DNA from: Euryodendron excelsum
Taxonomy: Eukaryota > Streptophyta > Magnoliopsida > Ericales > Pentaphylacaceae
DNA length: 64,000 nt
Assembly: GCA_033060915.1 (NCBI GenBank)
Contig: CM065379.1
Coordinates: 17,501 to 81,500, forward strand
Direction: 5' to 3'
Shown piece after piece: positions 34,996-46,014 of the stretch (the stretch's first letter is position 1; each line of letters begins with the position of its first letter). The notes beneath the pieces are model-generated. The model was given only the letters and a program-made list of their open reading frames with translations, made no database searches and was not told the origin of the DNA. A program made the position numbers and the translations under genes.

Positions 34996-37704
34996 TTAGG
35001 GGATTGGTATGGGTGAGTTGAGTTGAAAGGAGTGAATGAGATCAGAATCTGGCAAGTTGAGAGGTGGCAGAGAGAAGTGACTATAAGTAGAGCTTCCTCT
35101 TCTAATCTCTTGCATGGTCAATAAGGCTGCAACTGTATTCCTAAAAATTCCTTCTACCGACACTTTAATTGCCTCTCTTTCTCGTCCGATTCCATCTTCT
35201 TCTTCTGCTGCTTCTTTGGTCTTTGCTGGGAATACTGCATCTATGGTGCTTTCACATTCTTTGACAAGCTTCGATATGAGGTCAGTTGTGAAGAAAGGCT
35301 GCTGCAACACCTTTTCAATGAAGGGCGGACGCAGCAACCCACCAGTTCTCTTGTCATATTTCTTCAAGATCTTAGCCAACCCTACAATGCTCAAAATCCA
35401 TAACTTTCTAGAAAAAAGTGGTTGCACAAAAAATAGTTTTTGAAATTGTATTTTGCCTTAGTTTTTGGTTCAGCCAGTATATTATAATGTTTTCCCTCTT
35501 TAGTTACAGCTCTATTTTCATTTTTGTTTTCGATTTTCGAGATGAAAAAATGGGACCTTTTTGTTTTTCATATTCTCCAAAACAAAGAAAATGAGATCAT
35601 TGAAAATATGTTGTTTTCATTTTAGTATGAAAACAGTTTAAACTAAAGTGTTATTTGTAAAATTTTTCAAAAACAAGCTTAGATTTACCAAGCACCGTCT
35701 CGAGAAATACAATTTTCAGAATCATTTTACCAAATATAGTTTCAGTGCAAAAAGATGAAAACATAAAACAAGAATTGAAACAGACACCAAAATGGGGAAG
35801 GTCATGTCGCCGAGTACCTGTGTAATTGACATTGCTGTAGTTCACTAAGAGCACCATTTCGCCATGGAAATTGACAATCTCTTTTCTAATTTTTCCCATC
35901 TCCTCTTTGTAACCCATCTCCGATGGCTGACTTCCATTTGGTCCCCAAGTATCAATGACTCTTTGGACCCTCTGTTGCAGCTCCTGCATCAAATCAACTC
36001 ATCAATGTCATATTTTTTTCACCCTCCTACATTTTTTGGTATAATTTAGTGAGATATTAAACAAAGCGGGCAAAAAATGATATTGGTTGTCTGTTTTGCT
36101 TGTCTAATTGCTGGCTTCCTCCGTAATTTTTCATTCATCTAAGTACTTTCACTAACCAAGCTAAAAACAGCACTAAGATGTTAATTTATCCTTGATTTGG
36201 AATTAATATTCTCACGTGGACACAAAGCGACACACACGTAAATCTTATGCATATTGGGGCTAAAATTGGGTTTCCACTCAATCACTTATAGTCATACGAG
36301 AGAATGTACATATGCAATGCGTGTACAATTTCTTATTATGACTAGAGATGGTGGTCGTCGTAGTTTATTGAATCACGGTGAAAATAATTTTATCAATAGA
36401 ATTGGGTGATGCAAAGTTCAAAATTTATAAATAACTAGTTATCAAAGTAACTGCCTGGAGTAGTTGAGTTATTTTTTGTCTTACTTAAATTGAAGCAATA
36501 AAAAATAGATTTAATAGAACAATTTGAAAAAAAAGAAAAGTCACACGTTACCCAACTTCAGAGGCACTAATTGGGGTTTTTCCTTTATATATTAGAATAA
36601 ATGATGTACAAATATAAAGCTAGTGTAGACATATAATAGTTTTGTTAATTTTGCCAAACATGACTTCCAAAAATTGTAGCTTCTTCTTCATGCTCTTGAT
36701 AGCTATGGTGACAGGTATCCAAATCCTCTTTATGGCCTGATTCTCTTTTCATAAGCAATTTTAGATTTCCTGTGAGTGTCATATTCATGATTGCTCTTTA
36801 CGTTATATTTTCTCAAAATTCATGTTGAATGTTGTCATGATCCATAACTTTATAATTCGTGTATTCTGAATTATTCGTTATGTTAAATAATTATCAAATC
36901 CCTTCTTTTTTTTTCATTTATGTGAAAATACGATAACAACTTCAATGTGATTTTACATTTCCTGTATAAAAAAAAAAAAGAGTTACATCTACACACTAGT
37001 TTCCTCTTAAAATTCTTGTTACAGATTGTAGTGATCCATAACTTCATATCTCTTTCGGATCATGGTGTGGAATAATTCCTGCATTATGAATTTTTTTTTT
37101 CTTGCTTCAAATAACTCTCAAATCCCAAGTTTATTGGTTCATACATAAATTCAATAGCAATCTTATGTGATTTAACATGTTTTTCAAAAATAAAATAAAA
37201 TTACATACACAAATTAGTTTTCTCACCACCAATAAGACCCTGATGGTGGGACCCACATTCTCACTACCTAAAAAAGTGCTCAAGTTTGAACTAAAATTTT
37301 GATATTCCTAAATTTTCAACCGAGTTGGGGTCAACTCAGTTGACCCAACCAACTACTTTGGTCTGATAAGTAATGTTGGACTTTGACCGAGTTCAGACTA
37401 AACCAGTATTATTTACAACAAAAACTAAATAGAAACAAGAATGATTATCAAAACTTACCTTATGCCCGATTATGAAATCCTCTTCTTGTTCCATAAAAAA
37501 CGTGTTAAACTTATCGATCTCATTGTTCAGAAAGAACACAAATTCCGCCTCGGCCTTGCCATACTCGAGAGATCCAATCATCATCGGCGGAGACGAGGAA
37601 ATTAACCTAACAAGCTGCTTTAAATCCTTGTAGGACAAGAACTTTTCGCGCCAACCCGGCAAGGTCTCTTGAATTTGTTGCTTCAATCTCTTCCCAAACT
37701 TCAT
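34996..37704 (-). CDS. SPX3: SPX-domain phosphate-sensing protein, SPX3-like (265 aa, three exons)
   Basis: Exons on the minus strand are 37704-37459 (82 codons, donor GTAAGT), 35983-35818 (donor GTACTC) and 35381-34996 (stop). Joins are in frame (..GHK-ELQQRVQ.. and ..[18 protein letters not shown]..). The N-terminus [10 protein letters not shown] is a typical SPX start. Tyr25 and Lys29 match residues that bind inositol pyrophosphates in SPX domains, and Lys141, Lys144, Lys145 and Lys148 lie in the lysine cluster KILKKYDK. The C-terminal block [20 protein letters not shown] is characteristic of the SPX1/2/3 class, closest by memory to Arabidopsis SPX3. Such proteins bind PHR transcription factors when phosphate (InsP8) is high and repress phosphate-starvation genes. 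All key residues are present and the gene looks functional. The symbol reflects class, not proven orthology. Confidence 0.93.
35540..35785. mobile_element. MITE-like repeat within SPX intron 2
   Basis: This part of the 436-bp second intron shares AAAGAAAATGAGA..CATTGAAAA and ATTTTCAGAATCATTTTACCAAATA text with the repeat at 7500-7830. It makes up much of the intron. Ends are approximate. Confidence 0.5.
36586..36714 (+). other. Candidate TATA box and signal-peptide first exon, antisense in SPX intron 1
   Basis: TATATAT at 36586-36592 is followed by an ATG at 36660 opening [18 protein letters not shown] and ending ACAG before GTATCC, a usable donor. The 18 codons look like a secretion signal. 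The nearest AG acceptors downstream (for example TTACAG before 37024) lead quickly to stops, so a complete gene was not built. It lies on the strand opposite to the SPX gene. Confidence 0.3.
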
Positions 37705-37861
37705 AGGAACCTGTTTTCGAGTTTAATATCTCTAACCCGAAATCAGAAGTGAAAATGCTAAAAGAGGGCATAAGATCAAGATTTGGAATCGGAGGGAGTG
37801 TGCAATGAAGGCAGTGGAAATGAGGGATGGTTTTATTAACAAAAGATAGAATATTTAGAGG

Positions 37862-37869
37862 GCATATGC
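37862..37869. promoter_or_regulatory. P1BS element (GCATATGC), PHR1 binding site
   Basis: GCATATGC fits GNATATNC and is palindromic. It lies about 160 bp upstream of the SPX start codon. PHR1-type factors bind this motif in promoters of phosphate-starvation genes, including SPX1 and SPX3 in Arabidopsis. Confidence 0.8.
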
Positions 37870-37932
37870 TTGACGTGATGGAGGGGCGGTTTGGAAAAGT
37901 ATAAAAGAGCCGTTGTTGTAAGAGAATTCGCG

Positions 37933-37940
37933 GCATATTC
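37933..37940. promoter_or_regulatory. Second P1BS element (GCATATTC)
   Basis: GCATATTC fits GNATATNC, about 230 bp upstream of the SPX start and 71 bp from the first site. Two sites this close suggest strong PHR control and a feedback loop in which the SPX product restrains its own activator. Confidence 0.8.
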
Positions 37941-38077
37941 GGTTACTATAAGTCGTACTACAGACTAAGCAAAGCAAAATGACCTTTTGGAACTAATTAA
38001 TGTTGAAATTGGGTGGTAGGAGGGGTAAATTGACATGCGGGTTAAATTATGGATAGAAGATAAATAAATATTCAGTG

Positions 38078-38475
38078 CTACAATAATATCAATTATTGTT
38101 ATTTAGATTTAAACTTTATTATATGAATTTATTAGACTGTAAAACGAATAAAATTAATAGAGCTTGACTCATGTTCGGCTCGAAAAATAAATAAGTTAAA
38201 ATTTAAACATATTTTTAAGCTAGTTTTCAAACTCAAATTAAACAACTCATTATAAAATTAAATGTTCATTTAAGATTGACTCATTATGTAAATAAGTCAA
38301 GTTTAAATACATTGTGAAACAAATATTCTACAATAACATCATTTATTGTCATTTAGATTTAATCTTTGCAGTAGAAATTTAATAGGAATGTAAAACGAAC
38401 AAAATTACTATAATTTAACTCATGTTCAGCTAGTTAAATGCTTATTCAAGATCGATTCGTTATGCAAAAATAATA
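38078..38475. repeat. Diverged tandem duplication, period about 250 bp
   Basis: CTACAATAATATCAATTATTG at 38078 and CTACAATAACATCATTTATTG at 38328 begin two similar blocks, each containing AATGTAAAACGAAYAAAATT-like and CTCATGTTCRGCT segments. The second unit is shorter. Confidence 0.75.
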
Positions 38476-40006
38476 TAATGTGAAGGTCACATAGAATAAT
38501 TTCTCTAAGTTTTATCCCAAATAGGAAATTCTACTACTACTTGTAGAGTGTTGCACAAACAAAAACTTTATCCCAAAATATTGATACAAGTGTCATTTAT
38601 AAAATTGTGAAATAAAAAATTCTACATAAACAATCCATATCGTTTTATATAAAAAAGTTATTTATTTATATATAACACGTATCCTTACTCAATTAAAGAA
38701 TGAGTAATCTTAGAGCCACAGTACATTTCACAAGTAAAAATCACTAATAAAAACTGAATAGTGAAATCTACATTAATAAATAGAATAAATAGATGTGAGA
38801 TCTATTAATGCAGCTAGAAAATGCGGTGGCCAATGGTGACATCATTTTTTGTAAAAGAATATTTGTGAGAAAAATAATTCCTGTAGTTGTTAAATTACAC
38901 CTTGCAACATGATTTGGAAAGCCCACTGACTTTCGCATGTAGCCCAACGTCGCGCAACCCGGTCCAGCCCAACTTTAATATGCTTTTTTTGCATGCAAAG
39001 TCATTAGCCTATTTTAACCTAAAAGTGACATGTTCTTGGAGCTTTAATGATTAAAGAAAATGGCTATTCTTCTAGAAAAATTTGTTTGTTGTGAATACCC
39101 GTTTGAAAAATTCTGTACGAATATAAGTGTTTTATTTCAAAATGAATACTTATTTGCAAAGAGAAGAACAGAAAGAGAAAAAAAACCTCAAGCCATGAAG
39201 AGTCCCTTCTTCTTTTGTCGTGTTTTTTTCTTCTCTCTACTAGCATGTGGAAAAGTGATTCCCTTCTTTCTTCCTTCGAGCTTCTTTTTATTTTTTTTTT
39301 TTTTTTTTTTTTGCACTTGCTAGCAACCTAATAAACCTATCCTAACAATTCTCCTGAAATTTAATTTCCCCAAACAAGCTTGTCTGGATTATTTGTATGA
39401 GGCAGAGGAATATTTTCTTAGTAGTCATTGGGTCAAAGTATCAAACAATAAAGATAGAATTTGAGAATTCCAAGCCAGATTCCATAGATCCTGAGACCAG
39501 CTAGTTACTTTCTTCCTAGCAATGCAATCCCATTTCTGCTATTTCATTATTTAGAGAGTTAGCACATGATTGAAAATAAATGTAAAAGAATGAAACGAGG
39601 CCAACTCGAGAACTTAAATCTTCCGAATATTTGCTATTATATTTAACAAATAATTTGTTCTTTTGATTTTCAATTTCACTCTCAGCCAATGGAATGACAG
39701 TATCAAATGTCTCTCCACGGATAAACACATGAAATGTGAACTGCCGGCATGGCGATTGCTTGTAAATACCTGGTGCCGACGGGGACAAAAGTGTCATAAC
39801 AAATCATAACAAAAACAATGATGAAATTTTTTGTTTCACATCAAATCGGATAAAATAATATTCTCTATAGATTTAAGTGACTAACGCGTGATAAAATGAG
39901 ATAAAAATTTTTAAAAAATTTGAATAAAAAAGTCTAAAAAATAACGGAACCGGTAAAATTCCTCCAAGCCGAGTAACGAAAAAAATACTAGTAATAAAAT
40001 AGAGTA
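38476..40006. other. Intergenic DNA, no gene recognised
   Basis: AT-rich. A T-run lies at about 39290-39312. Overlapping frames at 39060-39323 and 39516-39797 lack any domain and are not supported. Confidence 0.4.
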
Positions 40007-40200
40007 AGGGCACGGCTAGAGTGACAGTAATAGTGGCTTGAGTTGCTAGAAAGGGTACAAGTCATCTCTTACTATCTTTCGTGATCAAGTCAGAACTCTT
40101 TCTAGTCAAAGATCTTGATTAAATCTGTCATTCTACATACAAAACGTTGATTGTCATTCTAACAATAAATCTTAACAAAAACCAGCTGACATGAAATCCA
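40007..40200 (+). promoter_or_regulatory. Orphan promoter-like fragment of the membrane-protein family (probably copy 4)
   Basis: GGGCACGGCTAGAGTGACAG..GGCTTGAGTTGCTAG..GATCAAGT..AATCTGTCATTCT..AAAACGTTGATTGTCATTCTAACA aligns with the sequence about 200-400 bp upstream of exon 1 in copies 3 and 5 (16640-16870, 51600-51790). No exon 1 follows. AT-rich insertion-like sequence begins at about 40205. It is upstream of copy 4's exon 2 (46.73 kb), with the LINE between, so it is most simply the former promoter of copy 4. Confidence 0.6.
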
Positions 40201-40204
40201 ACAA

Positions 40205-40410
40205 CACAAATTTAGCTTATTTATTTCAAGTTTTTTTTTTTTCTTTGTATTTGGTTTTTCGGGCATATAAGTTAAAAAAAATTTAATTTTTTTTTTTAAT
40301 TTATAAGTTAAAAATAAGCGAAAAAACAAAACAAAAAAAAACTAAATTTTTTGTTTATAAGTTAAAAAAATAAAAACCAAGCAAAAAAACCTTACCAAAT
40401 AAGCCCACAG
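40205..40410. mobile_element. Possible AT-rich MITE
   Basis: Facing text (TTAGCTTATTTATTTCAAG.. and ..CCAAATAAGCCCACAGG) with AAGTTAAAAA runs inside resembles the interior of the Tourist-like MITE at 22895. No target duplication was resolved. Confidence 0.35.
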
Positions 40411-40689
40411 GCTACACAAAAAAACATGAACCAGTGGAGTTTATCAGTGCCAAGATTTTACATACTGTTTTATGCTTGTAATTTTTTTATTGAAAAGATC
40501 TATAAAGGTGTGTATGAAATTTGGCTAGGTTTGGAGTATTTCTATGCTTTTGTTACAACAAATTATAATTGTTGGATGCTTAAACTCATCATGTTTTGCT
40601 ATGTCAAAAGTAGGAATATAAATTTGGTCCGAGGTTCATAGAATCATAATGTATAATTTATTATAACTAAATTTATTAGTTTTAAAAAC

Positions 40690-40865
40690 GTAATGCTACA
40701 AAAAAAAACTTGGCCAAAGAGAATCTACCCAAAGACCTATCCAAAAAGCCCATCAAAACCCAAGGCCCAAGCCAGAGCCCGCCCCTAGGGCCATGAGCTG
40801 GGCTTGGGCCTTTTCTTTCACATTTTGTCCTGACCCGGGCCGGGACGGCCCAATTGACATCCCTA
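40690..40865. repeat. GC-rich dispersed-repeat fragment (CCCGGGCCGGGACGGCCC)
   Basis: GGGCCGGGCC-type sequence followed by CCAATTGACATCCCTAG is a text seen at the ends of many plant repeats (on the other strand AGGGATGTCAATTGGGCC). It has no coding content. Confidence 0.45.
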
Positions 40866-40981
40866 GTCAAAAGTCATTAATCTCTTGATAATAGGGCCGA
40901 AATGATGGTGTTCACAATTGACATCCCTAGTCAAAAGCCATTAATCTCTTGATAATAGGGCTGAAATGATGGTGTTCACAA
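40851..40981. repeat. Tandem duplication, period 64 bp
   Basis: CAATTGACATCCCTAGTCAA at 40851 repeats at 40915. The two units differ by only a couple of transitions (AGTC/AGCC, GGCC/GGCT). Confidence 0.93.
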
Positions 40982-40990
40982 ACTTTTTTA

Positions 40991-41507
40991 AGGATAATTA
41001 CACTTTACCCGTTATAGTTTGAACGAAAATCAGATGACTACTCTATAGTTTAAAAGTGAACATATAATCTCCTTATAATTTGGACTAATCTGCAAAATGG
41101 ATGAAAGCATGAAAATTTTGATAAAAATGCCTTTACAAAGGACAATTCTTTATTTTGATATAAAATGACAAAATTATCTTTTTGATGTTTTATTTTAATG
41201 GAAGTAGAGGAGCCTCAATCTTTGACCTGCCGTTCCAGTTCCCACCGTGCTCCTTTGCACGCGGTTAGGAGGCATCGAACAGAGTTTCTTGGGCGTCTGT
41301 GCAACTGACGGAAGAAACTTAAGGGGGTGGCTACCGTGTGTGAAATGAAATAATGAAAATACCTTGGTGATAGAATTACTGTCAATTCAAGGGGTTTCAT
41401 TCGTTTCACAATTAACTCCAAACCACAAGTGGTTCATGTGTTTACTTTTAAATTACATGAGGACCATGTGATTTTCGCTCGAATCAATGAGGTAAAATGT
41501 ACCCCTG
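40991..41507. mobile_element. Long-TIR element with a GC-richer core
   Basis: The left arm (AGGATAATTACACTTTACCC..GAACGAAAATCAGATG..TTTAAAAGTGAACA) and the reverse complement of the right arm (AGGGGTACATTTTACC..GAGCGAAAATCACATG..TTTAAAAGTAAACA) align over roughly 85 bp. Long inverted arms like these fit a Mutator-like or fold-back element. The centre (about 41210-41320) is clearly GC-richer, as if host DNA had been captured. A clean target duplication was not found. Confidence 0.65.
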
Positions 41508-41728
41508 CATTTATTGTTGTTTTGCTTGCATGGGCCTACATTCTAAACTCATAATATTTTGAACTGTTATTCAGTTGAAGAAAACATTCCGTGATATCAT
41601 GTTATTTGCTGTCTTGGTATCAAAAATCAATAAATTCAGGATAAATATATGGTTTCATCTTCTTGTTCTTTTTTTTTTTTAACCACGGCGAAAAGAGATC
41701 ATATTATAAATAAATTAGGCGTGCGAGG

Positions 41729-42398
41729 TGTCACGAGCTGCCCTTCAAGGCCGGGCCCATGCCCTCATTTTCCAGCCTCGTGTCAACTCTACTATGTCTG
41801 TACATATTGTATAGAGTGTAGAAATGTAAGTTTGGAGTCGGATGCACTCGTAGATTTTCCCATGTCAAGGTGTGCGGCATCCAAGTTAGTTGTGTCCTAG
41901 CCCTATCGAGGAGAGGTGTTGTAATTTTTCCGAAGGGCTAGAAAATTAGTTTAGGGTCATATATAGATGTATGTAAAAGGGTTTTGTCAAATTCCTTGTA
42001 AATATTTTTGTAGACCCATTATGACTCCTCAAGGGGGTGTAATGTTTGGTTGTATCAGTTTAGAAATGGCTTAAAAAACATATATAGGGGAGGATAGTAA
42101 GATGAGTCCAAAGTCCCTAGTTGTTGGTTGTTGGCAAACTAAACTCCCCACCTAATTGTAGTCTAAAATTGCTTTGTATATGCAATAAAAGTGATCTTAT
42201 TGCTTGCAAATTGTGTGCCCATTGCCTACGTTGTTGCTTTAAACGTTCTTAGCTTGTTGCTTCCAAATTGCTTACTTGTGCACCTTCGAGTGTGTGTGTT
42301 GGCTTTCATTGCGAGGTGCCCATTTGGTTGACTTGTCTGGTGCCGCCCACGACAAGTGCCACACGGCCTAATCCACTTGAAAGTGTTGGACCGTGACA
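41729..42398. mobile_element. Solo LTR nested in the LINE 3' end, 670 bp
   Basis: It begins TGTCACGAGCTGCCC and ends TTGGACCGTGACA, so the ends TGTCACG/CGTGACA are inverted. The flanks CGAGG (41724-41728) and CAAGG (42399-42403) form a 5-bp target duplication with one change. It sits between the LINE stop codon at 42412 and the LINE poly(A) tract, so it inserted after the LINE. Confidence 0.85.
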
Positions 42399-42411
42399 CA
42401 AGGCAATACTA

Positions 42412-42960
42412 TCATTCTTGGCAGCTAGAGATAGCCGGAAACTTCCCACCCCACCAATGAGCAGACTCAAGGACTAGGACTTGTTTGGCCACCAAATGGG
42501 CCACCATATCTGAGAAGGAGGAAGTTAGTGAAAATAAATGGTGTACTATAACAGATGTATTGCTCCAGACGCATCTTTTTCCCTGAACTTCTTCCAAAAA
42601 TTCAAGTGCATTCCCTTCTAACAAGACTTTGTTGCATCCAAATCTCACAGCTGCTTGAATACCCATCCTTGCTGCTTCAGCTTCAATTTGTTTGGGTGGT
42701 AAGCCACCAACTATTCTCTTTGCTCCTGCCCACAATACTGTTCCTTCTAAATCTCTGGCTACCACTCCCAACCCACTAAAACTACCATCAGACATAGAAG
42801 CCCCATCAAAATTGACCTTCACAAAAGGAGTAGGAGTCACCCATCTCTGATGTGCCTCCCTTACTATAATGTTTCTGAAAGGAATTTCAGTCACTGGTTG
42901 AAGTTTTGTGTTTGCTTCTAAACACTCTGTAGAATGTTGAGATGCCAGAGAAGAGACCAT
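42412..42960 (-). pseudogene. RNase H domain of the LINE
   Basis: The frame contains VKVNFDGASMSDGSFSGLG (first catalytic Asp) and AEAARMGIQAAVRFGCNKVL (Glu). It then has LLEGNALEFL, where most plant LINE RNase H domains have a catalytic Asp (EGD); here it is Asn. Near the end is MVAHLVAKQ. The ORF is uninterrupted for 182 residues, longer than neighbouring pieces of the element. It is part of the LINE, not a host gene. Confidence 0.8.
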
Positions 42961-44367
42961 CTACGGCTCCCACGTCTTACCATTAAAGTAAGCATCATTT
43001 CTTGCTTTCCATATCCACCATAAAAAGGTAGCCACAAGTGCTCTCCAATTTTCTCTGCTTGCTTCCACCATGAAGCTTTTATCCAAATCTTCCCACCAAT
43101 TAACAAAACTGTTGTTGTTCAAAGCTTCCGACCGAAGAAAAAGAGGTGAGTGAAGCCAAACTTTCCTCCCAAAAGAACACGTTGCAACCAAGTGCATGAC
43201 AGTTTCCGGAACTCATGACATAGGGGGAACGTTGTGTCAATCCCTTTCTGTTTTTTTTTTTCTCCACATTACCCTTTATTGGAACTATATCACGCATGCA
43301 TTTCCATATAAAGTGTTGAATTTTAGAAGGTACCTTCAATCCCCAAATCAAATTCCAAACACGAGGCATGGCCCTCATGTTACTTGATTCAGCTTTCGCT
43401 TTCTTACTATTCTTCTTTTCATCCCGAAGGTGCTTGGCAACATGGTAAGCTGATGCAATAGTAAACTAACCATTATTTGTGTAATGCCAAACCTGTTTAT
43501 CTTTTATGTTGGCACAAGAGATAGGAATCTGCAAAACTCTTTGGGCCTCAAAAGGTAGGAAGGCGCCTTCCACCAAATCTTTTTTCCAAGAACATGTAGA
43601 GCAATTGATCAAATCTAAAACAAATTGCAATGAGCAGCTTACCGGTGAGAGACTGGTTTAAATAAGGAATCGGCATCCATGAACCCCTCCAAATTTTAAC
43701 ACCTCCCATTACCTATTTGCAATCTTAAACCATGATTAAGCACTTCTCTTCCACCCAATTAAGTCTTCCAAGCCCAAGATCTTGAAGAAGAACATTTGGC
43801 CTCCAAAAAAGAAGAATTGGGGAAATATTTATTCTTAAAAACTCTATCAAAGAGAGATATTTTCTGTGTCTGGAGTCTCCATCCTTGTTTTGCTAATAAA
43901 GCCAAGTTGAAGCCTGTCATATCACGAAATCTCAATCCCGCAGTTGATTTAGATTCTGTCAGCTTATTCCAACTGAGCCAGTGGATTCGACATTCATCAT
44001 CACCTTGTCCCCACCAAAATCTTGCCATGGAAGAATTCATACTTTTACACAGACCCTCCGGAAGCTTGAAACAGGACATAGTGTAAACAGGAATTGCTGA
44101 GGCAACTGCCTTTAACATGACTTCCTTTCCACCTTGAGACAGCAACTGTTCTTTCCATCCCTTGGTCTTAGTCCAAATTCTCTCTTTTAAATACGCAAAT
44201 AACACTTTCTTGCACCTACCAATTGCAGAGGGAAGCCCAAGGTACTTCTCATTCTCACTCATACAACGAACATGAAGAATATTCTGATTAATAATAGCAC
44301 GGACATTTAAAGGTGTATTTTTACTGAAGCTGATTTCTTGAAGTTAACCACCTGACCAGAAGCCTTT

Positions 44368-44553
44368 GGAAAATACTATTCTTTTAGAAAATTTGTACAG
44401 AAAATTTTATCAGAATAATGTGACAGACATTATTATAATTAAGAGTTATCATGATAGATGTTTAGTTTTAAAGTAAATCGTTCTTATCTTTTTCAATCAC
44501 ATCATTTTGGTTATAAATTCTGTATAAGTTTTTCTATTTGTATAGTATCCTCT
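44368..44553. mobile_element. MULE-type MITE nested in the LINE, 186 bp
   Basis: The ends GGAAAATACTATTCTTTTAG and (other strand) GAGGATACTATACAAATAG are inverted repeats extending through AGAAAA..TACAGAA. It is flanked by GAAGCCTTT (44359-44367) and GAAACCTTT (44554-44562), a 9-bp target duplication with one change. A 9-bp duplication indicates a Mutator-like element. It splits the reverse-transcriptase text YEK..ASGQVVNFKKSA. Confidence 0.85.
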
Positions 44554-44772
44554 GAAACCTTTTCATAAACTTTCAAGATCTGACCAATTATATTAGCTCC
44601 CTCCTCTGAGGCTTGGCAAAATAGAAGAGAATCATCCGCAAAAAATAAAAGAGTCATCGAATGACCCTTGCGTGAGAGAGCCACACCCTTACAGTATGAG
44701 CCATTTCTGCCTTCAAAAGTAAGTTAGGAAAAACCTTCTGCACATAAAAAGAAAAGAAAAAGGGAAAAGGGG

Positions 44773-45235
44773 TGTTAGAATTTTCTGTGTTGAGCATACA
44801 CATTAATTGATTTTAATTTTAATAAAACAAGTTAGACCCAAGTTAAAGTTGAAACAAACAGAATAGGCCCAATAAAGAGGTGATCCATATGGACTAGAGT
44901 TATGTGCACCTATTGGTCATTTTATGTTGTTGGACGGTTAGCATAGGCTTAAGAGAAACTATTTAAGAGTCTTTTATGAAAGGACCATTAGAATTTAATA
45001 TCTAAAGGCCAAGTTCCTTCTTTTTTCAAAACTTATAGTATTCTATTCATTAAGATTAGTCATCAAAAGTTTAGAGACAAAGAGAAAGACGTGTAGGCAC
45101 TGTGGAGTTTGATATATTACTGGATTGGAGATCGCTTTGCTTCGTATTCATGATCATGGACCAAACGCTTCCGTACTCTCAAATGTATGTATTGATATTT
45201 CTATATTCATATACATGTTTGTTGTAATGTTTACA
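44773..45235. mobile_element. LTR-like insertion nested in the LINE reverse transcriptase, 463 bp
   Basis: It starts TGTTAGAATTTTC and ends TGTTTACA. It separates GVIKPSR..LRQ (about 45290) from the PLSPFLFSF-like text (about 44765) of the reverse transcriptase, so something was clearly inserted here. The candidate flanks AGGGG and AGAAG match at only 3 of 5 positions, so the solo-LTR interpretation is plausible but not proven. Confidence 0.55.
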
Positions 45236-46014
45236 AGAAGGTGCTCTTGTCTGAGTCCCTAGAAGGTTTAATGACACCACAAGGTTCGCCATTAATCAAA
45301 ATAGAATAAGACACGGATGTGACACATCCCATAATCTATGAGATTCATTTACTGCCAAATCCCATACTACGCATAACCTGTTCGAGATAATTCCATTCCA
45401 CCCGGTCATACGGCTTGCCCATGTCAAGTTCGATAGCCATTTGGCTTTCTTTCCCTGGCCTGTTGCTCTTCATAAAATGTAAAAGCTCATACGTAACTAG
45501 GATGTTATCAGGCTTTCTTTACCTGAATAGGGTGTTTGACTTTTGGAATGAAAGTAATCCAAGTATGGTTATCGCCTTCAGTAGGTGACCTGAGTGACAA
45601 AAAGCTTTGAGCAGCTTTCACCACATCACTCCCAATCGAATCCTAAGATGATTGAAAAAAACGCAGCTGTCATTCCATCCGGTCCAAGAGCTTTCCCAGG
45701 ATTGATGTCAAAAGTTGCTCTCTTTACTTCATCAGCAGTAATTGTTCCCGTTAGATAACTATTCATAGAATCAGTCACAACTCCAGAACCGGATGTGAAA
45801 ATGCCTTGGGAAATACTGAAATGCCAAACTTTGGATACCCTGCTTATCAGACATCCGATTTCCATCTTCATTCTCTAATCCTGAAATTGAATTACGTCTT
45901 CGTCGCTGAATAGTTTTGGCATGGAAAAAACATGTCTTCTTGTCTCCCATTTTAAGCCAATCTGAACCAGCCTTTTGTCCCCAGTGGCTCTCCTCATTTC
46001 GCCAAGCTTCTTTA

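Noticed and set aside
35114..35443. 109-codon + strand frame
   Set aside because: It is the antisense of SPX exon 3; the coding strand has the recognisable protein and splice sites.
37607..37936. 109-codon minus-strand frame overlapping the SPX start, a possible upstream ORF
   Set aside because: It begins at the distal P1BS site, probably upstream of transcription, and runs out of frame through SPX exon 1. It has no domain, so it is best explained as a shadow frame.
42555..43387. Several + strand frames
   Set aside because: They are antisense to the LINE RNase H and zinc-binding regions.
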